The notes beneath the pieces were generated by a model. That model ran no database searches. It saw only the letters and a list, made by a program, of their open reading frames with translations, and was not told the origin of the DNA. A stretch of 64,000 nt of DNA, taken from contig JAZHRO010000073.1 of the NCBI GenBank assembly GCA_037157565.1, forward strand, positions 15,754,501-15,818,500, given 5' to 3'. The stretch comes from Thalassia testudinum (lineage: Eukaryota > Streptophyta > Magnoliopsida > Alismatales > Hydrocharitaceae). The position numbers and the translations under genes are program-made. Positions 56,109-64,000 of the stretch are shown piece by piece; the stretch's first letter is position 1; every line of letters starts with the position of its first letter.

Positions 56109-57504
56109 CATGTTATTTGCCATACGCTGTATTGTGGGAATATCTGCACCAGTTGCTGATATTCCCCGATACATGCGTACAAAAAGCATGGACCCATACA
56201 TCATCCATCATCCATCCACACTCCACGCGGCACCTAGTCGTGTTGGTTGTATCTCTCTAGACGTCGACTGACTCGACATAGTGCTACACTCCATCATCAC
56301 CTCCACCCCCACCCCTTTATATATATAATACATATATATACATATATATCTATAGATACTATATTTACTTTCTGTCTGTTAGCTTCCTTCTTAATAAAAA
56401 GAAAAAAAATATATAAAAGAGAAAAGATAATCTTTGATTTGCAGGTACCCCATCTTGCGAGTAGCAAGGCATGTTTTGGAATTCTGTTTTGGCTAAAAGC
56501 CAAGGACACAATTTTGAGGGTGTGCCTCAAGGACAAGGATTATTAGAAAAAAATATCTAAATAAGAAAAACATCAAAAACATAATAAACGAATGGAAGAG
56601 ACACGTTTTAAGGAAAACGTAGAAACTCGACTTGAACCCCACTTCCCTGAGTTCGACCCTGGGCCTAAAAGTGACAAGATAAAATCAAGTAGGCCAGGTT
56701 AAAAATTTTGTAAAGAGATGGTTAGGTCCGAATTAGGTTAACCACTATACATATTTCAACGATAAAAATATCATATTAACAACCTATCCGGGCCGACCGA
56801 CCACCGGCCAACCCTCACGGCGCACCCCAGCAGTGCCTGCGTCGCCCTCACCCTCCACCGCGCACGATAGCAGCCTTCTCCACGCGCTCTGTCGCAACCA
56901 TCCGCCCGCAAGCCACTAGCCGAAGCCACTCCGCCGCGCACGCCGAGCCGGCCACACTCACGGCACCTGCAGCTCCCTGTCACGCGGCGCGGCCTTACAC
57001 TGTAGCCACTGTTCACGCAAGTCTGTGTGACACTATGGCTACAGTGGGGTGACCGATGAGCTTCTCACTTTACCGATCACCCGACGCGCCGCTATCGCCA
57101 TTCGCCCGTGCGCGTACCCGCCTGCGTGTCTCGCCTCGCGTCACCCGCACTCGCCTGCACGTCTGCTTCGCCTGCACCCGTCTGCGTCGCTTGCTCCCTT
57201 CGCCCACGCCTGCGAGCGCCCGTTCCAGCCACTCTGCGCAGCGCTGGGTGCTGCGATCCTCTCCGTGCCAACTCTCCTGCGTGCATGCTCCACTCTACGC
57301 AAATACGTGCCTGAGCGCATGCGTAGCCTCTAGACGTCGCTTGGAAGTTGCAGACGACCTAACTTAACCCTCCAGCAGTGCGACGCTCTCTCTCTCCAGC
57401 TCTCTTTCTCTCCCTCTCTCTCACAACACTCACAGCACTCTCTTTATCGACGCTCACACACACATACACTCACACTTCCACACACACACACACACACACC
57501 TATA

Positions 57505-57821
57505 CACTATTATCTACATATATATATATATATATAATAGTTTATAGGTGCTTACATATATCTATACATATATTAGTACTTATATAAATATGTATTAGTC
57601 TACATACACACACACATATATATATATATCTACATCTATATACATATATATATATATATAAATACATATATATACACATATACTTATACATACATATATA
57701 TACATAAATTTATACATATATATATGTATACATATATACATATATAGCAATATAACTATATATACATATATTATTATATATATATATACATATATATCTA
57801 TATACATCTATATAGTATTAT

Positions 57822-57854
<33 letters not shown>

Positions 57855-57910
57855 CATCTATACATATATCTCTCTATACCTATATAGCTACATACATATA
57901 TACATATACT

Positions 57911-57942
<32 letters not shown>

Positions 57943-58012
57943 TATACACCTATAGATATATACATATATATATACCTATATATTTATAACCATATATATA
58001 TATACATATATT
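57505..58012. repeat. TA/TACA microsatellite, module 2 of the G LTR
   Basis: Same order as module 1. The module tail is cut at 58376, where a short duplication of TTTTGGAACCCT joins it to the next GC-rich segment. Confidence 0.92.
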
Positions 58013-59184
58013 TTCACATTACTTACCATACGTGGTATCGCGGGAATATCTGCACCAGTTGCTGATATTCCCCGATACATGTGTACAAAAAAAACGTGGT
58101 CGCACACATCTTCCGCCATCCACCTTACAGTCCACGTGGCACCTCGTCCTGTCGGTTGCGTCTTTCTAGACGATGATCGACTCGACATCGTGCTACACTC
58201 AATCTCCGCCTCCACCCCCACCCCTTTATATACATAATATATACCTATATATATACTATATTTACTTTATTTCTGTTTCGCTTTCCTGTTAGTAAAAGAT
58301 AAAAAAAATATATAAAAGAGAAAAGATAATCTTTGACTTACAGTACTCCGTCTTGAGAATAGCAAGACCCGTTTTGGAACCCTATTTTGGAAACTATTTT
58401 GGAACCCTCGCCCTCCACTCGCTCCTACAGGCCTCTCCGCCTCCCGCTTCTTCGCTCTGTCGCGCACTCTCTTCCGCCCGCAACCGGCCATTGCGCTCCT
58501 CTACAGTGGCCGGCCAACCCTCACCGCGCACCCCAGCAGCGCCCGCATGGCCGTCGCCCTCCACCGCACACGCCAGCAGCCTTCCCCGCGTGCTCTGTCG
58601 CAACCTTCCACCTGCAAGCCACCAACCGAAGCCACTCTGCCGCAAGTGCCGAGCCAACCGCACTCATTGCACCTGCAGCTCCCGGTCACGCGGAACGGCT
58701 TTACACTATAGCCACTGTTCACGCGAGTCTGTGCGACACTATGGCTACAGTGGGGTGACCGGTGAGCTTCTCACTTTACCGATCACCTGGTGCGCCGCTA
58801 CCGCCGTTTGCCTGTGCGGGCACTCGCCTGCGCATCTCGCCTGGCGTCGCCCGCACACGCCCGTGCATCTGCGTCGCTCCCTCCCTTCGCCCACGCCTGC
58901 GAGCGTACGTTCCAGCCACTCCGCGCAACGCTGGACGCTGCGATCCTCTCCGTGCGAACTCTCCTGCGTGTGCGTTCCACTCTGCACGAATACACGCCTT
59001 CACGCGTGCGTAGCCTCCAGACGTCGCTTGGAAGTTGCAGACGACCTAACTTAACCCTCCAACAGCGCGGCTACTCTCTCTCTCTCCCGCTCTCTTTCTC
59101 TCCCTCTCTCTCACAACACTCACAGAACTCTCTTTACCGACGCTCACACACACATACACTCACACTTCGACACACACACCTATA

Positions 59185-59712
59185 CACTATTATCTACATA
59201 TATATATACGTATACTTATATATATATATACATATATATTTACATATATACATACACTTATATATATATATATATATACATATATACTTACATATATCTA
59301 TACATATATTATTACTTATATAAATATGTATTAGTCTATATACACATATATATATATACATCTATATATATATATACATATATATACAAATATACTTATA
59401 CATACATATATACATATATAGCTATATAACTAAATATACATATATTATTATATATATATATACATATATATCTATATACATCTATATAGTATTATATGCA
59501 TACATACATACATATATATATGTAGATATATATTTACAGCTATACATATATCTCTCTATACCTATATATCTACATACATATATGCATATACTTATATATA
59601 TATATATATATACATATATATACACCTATAGATATATACATATATATATACCTATATATTTATAACCATATATATCTATAGATATATTTACATACATATA
59701 TACATATATTTT
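59185..59712. repeat. TA/TACA microsatellite, module 3 of the G LTR
   Basis: Closest in sequence to module 2. Followed by the conserved block and the complete module tail that ends the LTR. Confidence 0.92.
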
Positions 59713-60413
59713 CACATTACTTACCATACGTGGTATCGCAGGAATATCTGCACCAGTTGCTGATATTCCCCGATACACGCGTACAAAAAAAGCATGGTTG
59801 CACACATCTTCTGCCATCCACCTTACAGACCACGCGGCACCTCGTCCTGTCGGTTGCGTCTTTCTAGACGATGACCGACTCGACACCGTACTACACTCCA
59901 TCTCCGCCTCCACCCCCACCCCTTTATATACATAATATATACCTATATATATATACTGTATTTACTTTATTTTTGTTTCACTTTCCTGTTAGTAAAAGAT
60001 AAAAAAAATATATAAAAGAGAAAAGATAATCTTTGACTTACAGGTACTCCGTCTTGCGAATAGCAAGACCCATTTTGGAAGCCTATTTTTGCTCAAAGCC
60101 AAGAACTTAATTTTGAGGGTGTGTCTCAAGGACAAAGATTACCAGAAAAAAATCTAAATAGAAAAAACACCAAAAACACAATAAACAAACGGAAGAGATT
60201 CATTGTAGGAAAGGAGTAGAAACTTAACTTGTAACCCCACTTCCCTGAGTTCGACCCTGGGCCTAAAAGTGACCAAGATAAAATCAAGTAGGCCAGGTTA
60301 AAAAAATTTTTGTAAAGAGATGGTTAGGTCCGATTTAGGTTAACCACTATACACACTTCAACGATAAAATCATCATATTAACAACCTATTCGGGTCCGAC
60401 ACCACACCTTTTC

Positions 60414-60431
60414 TGGAGCCGTTGCCGGGGA
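60414..60431 (+). promoter_or_regulatory. Primer binding site of element G (tRNA-Asp type)
   Basis: TGGAGCCGTTGCCGGGGA, one base different from the plant tRNA-Asp complement, 7 bases after the LTR end. Confidence 0.85.
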
Positions 60432-60444
60432 AGTGCGCCTTCAA

Positions 60445-60515
60445 GTAAGTTTCTATTCCATTCCTTTCAATTTTTCTCTTCTCTCTTCATGGGTATCTCT
60501 GTTTTTGGTGTGCAG
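60445..60515 (+). other. Possible 71-nt leader intron of element G
   Basis: Donor CAA|GTAAGTTTC and acceptor GGTGTGCAG|GTG enclose a T/C-rich sequence. Element B has a similar T-rich stretch ending GTGTGCAG at the same distance after its primer site but a weaker donor (GTGGATC). Inferred from consensus only. Confidence 0.3.
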
Positions 60516-61797
60516 GTGAACCTGGTGCAAGAAGGCAGGCAGACGAAGTCGAAGACGTGAGCAGATCCAAGGTGGGAACGAGAGTGTGAAGATGTCAACA
60601 TCGCATTGGAGCTTCACACACGTTGCCAAACAAGTAGGTCATCTTTTCTTAGCAACCTAGGTTAACTTGTAACCTTAATAAAAAAAAAAAACTAAAAACT
60701 AAAAACTAAAAAAAAACTTCTTGGGATCTCTTGGGGCAAGTGGATTAAAATTCACTTGTTTGATTGATTGCCCTCACTCCCACCGCCCTGGGATTTCCCG
60801 CCTTACTTCGCATAGCGAAAATGCAAGAATCTTGATTCTTGAATTTTTCGCCGTGTGAAGTATTCTTTGAGGCAAACACAAAAAGATTGATTGCACCCCT
60901 CTTTTGCCTTACTTATCTACAATTCGGGATCACCTTTTTGGTGGGGAGACTTGGAATTGAGTTAATTCCAACCCCACCACGACTTTTCAACTTGCCTAAG
61001 ATTCGATCCCGAATACCTCAACCCCCAACAATTTGATTTTCTTCTGGTTGAGCCTTGTGTGTGGAAATCTTTCTGGTGATTGGGAGCACTTGAATTGAAG
61101 TGCTTTGGCTCCCTTTCACATAAAATATAAAACTGATTTGTGCATCCACACATAGAAATCTCCATTTAGGGTAGCCCATTGCATTTTAGCATGCATTAAC
61201 CAACTAATATTGAAGAAGGGTTTGTTGGGCTTAGAAGAAAACCTGTATTCTTGCAAAACCCAGAGATTGGTTGAATTGGTAATTCAGTGAAATCCTAAAA
61301 TCCATACTACTTAAGGCTAAACTCTAAAAACCATTCACCAATAAAAACTTCAATTCGGGGAGATTTTCCCGTTGTATGCTTGTTTTACACACTCTGAAAA
61401 ATCAATCACTTGGGCATTACCCGTAAACAACGCCCTTCACATTCCAGAAGCACTTGACCCTAAGCCTCTAACTAAAACTGGTAGTAACTTGACCCTTATT
61501 AATGATTGGAGGTCTAACTACCTGCGTGTAGCAGCTACGTGCTGGTGAGAGTTCCCGCGTGCTATTGGGTGTCTAAGATTGGGGCAAACAGCCTTTCAAT
61601 CTGGCCCGGTGGTTCCACGGTGCTTGCATTCGGTTCCGTAGTTCGTGATAGTAGGTAACTTAGATCTTTAGGTCTAAGGGCACACTGTAGAGGTTAGGAA
61701 TCTGATTGAATTGATTTGTAATCAAGTGTACCTTTGCAACGTCATTTCTCTCATCTCTTTTCCCTTCTTATCCCCCCAATTCTTCCTACGGTAGTGC
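60516..61797 (+). other. Leader of element G
   Basis: Non-coding leader between primer site and gag, with an A-rich run at 60680-60715. The ORF at 60839-61036 has no recognised motif. It resembles the B leader in layout. Confidence 0.7.
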
Positions 61798-64000
61798 ATG
61801 TTTGGGAGGAGGTCACAAAACCCTGAACTGATTGAATTGCGTGATAAATTTAGAAAAGAAGCCGAATCATCCTCCTCCTCCACAAACATGGCTGCACGCC
61901 AACCCCCAAATCCCGAGGGAGGAAACCACCCTCAGAACCCACCAGGTGGTGGAGCCTTAGATCCCATAACCCGCCTCCAAGCCCAAATGGAAATGTGTAA
62001 TGAGCAAATCGAAGCCATTCGGGAAACATTAGAGGAAATGCAGAACCCTCCCGAGCCGGAGGAGCCTAGGTCTCTTAGCTCTTATCAGAATCCCTCTGCT
62101 ACAGAGACCATAGGACAAATTCGGGTCCCCATGAGTGGGGATGACTTTGAACTGAAACCTAACATTATTGGCCTAATAAATTTTCACTTCCATGGTCTTG
62201 CAAGTGAAGATCCTTTTCTCCACTTGGAAGACTTAACCCGATTAGCTGAAACTGTTAAACCAAGAAATATCAGGTTACCTATAGTCCTCATGAAAATGTT
62301 CCCATTTTCATTGCTGGATAAAGCGTCGCAATGGTTACGCACCCTTGGGAGAACCATCCACTCTTGGGAAGAGATGCGAATAGCGTTTCTCAAGAAGTTC
62401 TTCCCAATCGGGCGAACCAATGCCTTCGCTATGCTACCACTTCGTTTACGCAACAAAATGGCAAACAATTTCATGAGGCGTGGGAGAGGTATAATGACCT
62501 CCTCAGGAAGTGTCTGCACCACGGTCTGCCCAAGTGGCATATAGCCCAGATTTTCTACTATGAGACTTTGAAACAGATTACAGACGCTTCCTGCGGAGGG
62601 AATTTTATGAATAAAGACGAGAATGGAGCATTCGAACTGTTTGAAAATATGAGTGAAAACTCAATGAACAATGCTTCCATTGTTGCCTTTAATCGTACCA
62701 GCAACCCTGAAATGTCCACGAAGTTGACACGGGACCCTCCCATTCATCCACTGATCTAAGCCTTATTGCACAAAAACTGGATGAAGTCTCCGTCATGCAC
62801 AAGAAGCTGGACGAGCTCCTGGCCAACCCTGCCCGTTCTATGGCAAACACCCCCACTTCACCACTTCGTCACAATCCAAATTCTTCCAACACCAGGCTTA
62901 TCCCGAGAAACCCTGCAAGACCTTCCTTACCGAGTGTCGTACCGAGCGACTCGGTAAGTCATGTGGAACTGGCTTCTGCGAGCCAGTATTTCGACACGGA
63001 GGACCAAGCCTCCGTATGCTCGGACGCATACTTACATGCAGACGCGTCTTCTGGCATAGAAGACTCTTGCACCTTGGGGAACAACCCGTTCTCTGCCACA
63101 TATAACCCAGGGTGGCGCAATCATCCGAACTTCGCATGGTCCAACAACCCGCAATGCCAAAACCCCACAGGTGGACCAATGCGACCGTCCTCACCCATCA
63201 TCCCAAGGGCCCAGTCTAATCTTATGGCGAATCTGCCATCAGGCCCTTGCGTACCGCAAGCAAAACACGTACCAAGTCCTCTTGACAAATTGATGCGTAT
63301 GATGATGGAAATGTCAAAGTGCCATGAAGAGAACATGACCTCTCTTCAGCACCAATTGGCGCAGCAGAATGTTGAGATCAGTCAACTATGCATGGCGACT
63401 CGATCTCAGGGCACTCTTCCCGCCCAACCTGTTCCAAACCTACGAAACTTCATACCCTGTGGTCCTCAACCACAGGTACGACCTTCTCAGGGGCAAGTTC
63501 ATCATATTCTGCAAGCTCCGAGCATTCCACCAGGATTTCAAGCTAATCTCGTTGCAGCACCGCACTCTTATGTCCCTATTGCAAACCCTCCTCCGCCGTA
63601 TGATCCCACTGGACCCGCATCGTCCAATGCTATCACTAGGAGAAGCGGTAAGCAGACCATCGATCTGCCTCGACCTGATCCTGGCCCGTCTTCTTCATCG
63701 CCCTCTCATTTGGGATGCACACCGCATTCTTGAGAGGACGATACACCTAAATTGTTGCCAGAATCAGTTCCATTCCCTGAGGCTCTACTGAGGGAGCCAA
63801 AAGGCAAAAAGAAATATACGCAGGCGTTTGATAACCTACATAATTTGTTCAGGGATGTACAAATCAAGGTACCCCTACTCGAGGCTATCAACCACATACC
63901 TACTGTCGCCCCGATTTTTCAAAGACTACACAACACCCAGGCGACAGTCAAAGAAAACTAAGAATCCAGTGGTTCTCTCGCCTCATGAGAGTTGTGCTAT
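61798..64000 (+). pseudogene. gag: Element G gag-protease, frameshifted and cut by the window end
   Basis: ATG 61798 (MFGRRSQNPELIELRDKF) opens an Athila gag. The capsid domain shows DDFELKPNIIGLINFHFHGL, MKMFPFSLLDKASQWLRTL and FLKKFFPIGRTNA. A frame change near 62420 leads to TTSFTQQNGKQFHEAWERY, DASCGGNFMNKDENGAFELF and ENMSENSMNNAS. A second change near 62740 leads to SLIAQKLDEVSVMHKKL, NPFSATYNPGWRNHPNFAW and AITRRSGK (the LRSGK-type motif). A stop at 63731 and another frame change near 63950 interrupt the connector before protease (LFRDVQIKVPLLEAINHIP). Protease itself lies beyond the window. Confidence 0.88.

Larger units (their letters stand above)
53547..60406 (+). mobile_element. 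Giant modular 5' LTR of element G (about 6.86 kb)
   Basis: Runs from TGATTGCACTGC to GGTCCGACACCACA, followed by a primer site. Modules in order: two related promoter-like segments (53547-~54415 and ~54416-55430), microsatellite module 1 (55430-56790), GC-rich segment 1 (56790-57365), module 2, shortened (57365-58376), GC-rich segment 2 (58377-59040), module 3 (59040-60406). It is non-coding: long ORFs such as 53689-54474 and 54527-55132 are GC-rich shadows not kept between copies. The start is placed by comparison with the inverted copy at 3099. Confidence 0.7.
53547..64000 (+). mobile_element. Element G: Athila-type element with a giant LTR (3' end outside the window)
   Basis: LTR, tRNA-Asp primer site, leader and gag are in order. 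Pol and the 3' LTR would lie beyond 64000. Left flank: a Tat-type fragment. No target duplication can be checked. Gag is broken, so this copy is not autonomous. Confidence 0.8.

Overview
The window looks like nuclear DNA from a large-genome seed plant, and as far as I can see it is built entirely from LTR retrotransposons. I find no host gene, tRNA, rRNA or CRISPR array. The plant signature comes from Athila-type Ty3/gypsy polyproteins (gag start M-x-RRS, the HRSGR/LRSGK motif, a DLGAS-type protease, the FMDDF reverse transcriptase box, and tRNA-Asp primer sites of the TGGCGCCG type), a SIRE/Maximus-like Ty1/copia element with an initiator-Met primer site, and a scrap of Tat/Retand-type pol. 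The species cannot be named from this sequence.

Layout. 1-3099: two pieces of one very long LTR family placed in opposite orientations. 3100-11676: element A, an Athila on the + strand, 5'-truncated and full of stops, with its 3' LTR. 11677-47585: element E, an Athila on the - strand, whose body is split by two later insertions. One is B (13733-22758, + strand, TSD CCTAC), a young gag-protease-only element. The other is K (23766-42939, - strand copia), which itself carries H (31806-42119, - strand), a non-autonomous Athila relative with neither gag nor pol. 47586-51372: C, the 3' end and 3' LTR of a B-like element. 51373-53215: D, an Athila RNase H/integrase remnant whose 3' untranslated region matches that of B. 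53216-53546: a Tat-type pol fragment. 53547-64000: element G, with a giant modular 5' LTR of about 6.9 kb, a tRNA-Asp primer site, a leader and a frameshifted Athila gag that runs off the window.

How the parts relate. Only B keeps a long intact reading frame (1008 codons, Gag plus protease). It has no reverse transcriptase or integrase, so it could move only with enzymes from a relative; D is a decayed member of the likely donor family. The 638 bp that B's two LTRs share look identical, so B is recent. However, its 5' LTR has lost about 1.56 kb, including the TATA box, and ends in a 24-bp-arm palindrome that encloses an inverted LTR end.

The most interesting signals are non-coding. A ~250-bp region with tandem CCATGG-type units and repeated AAGCATGGGGG tracts recurs in four Athila-type elements. 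Arrays of short palindromes sit just upstream of the TATA box in two unrelated LTR families: TTGGCGCCAA and AGCT in B and C, and TTGATCGATCAA-like in K. Element H carries an unrecognised acidic ORF, and K carries an extra ORF in the envelope position.
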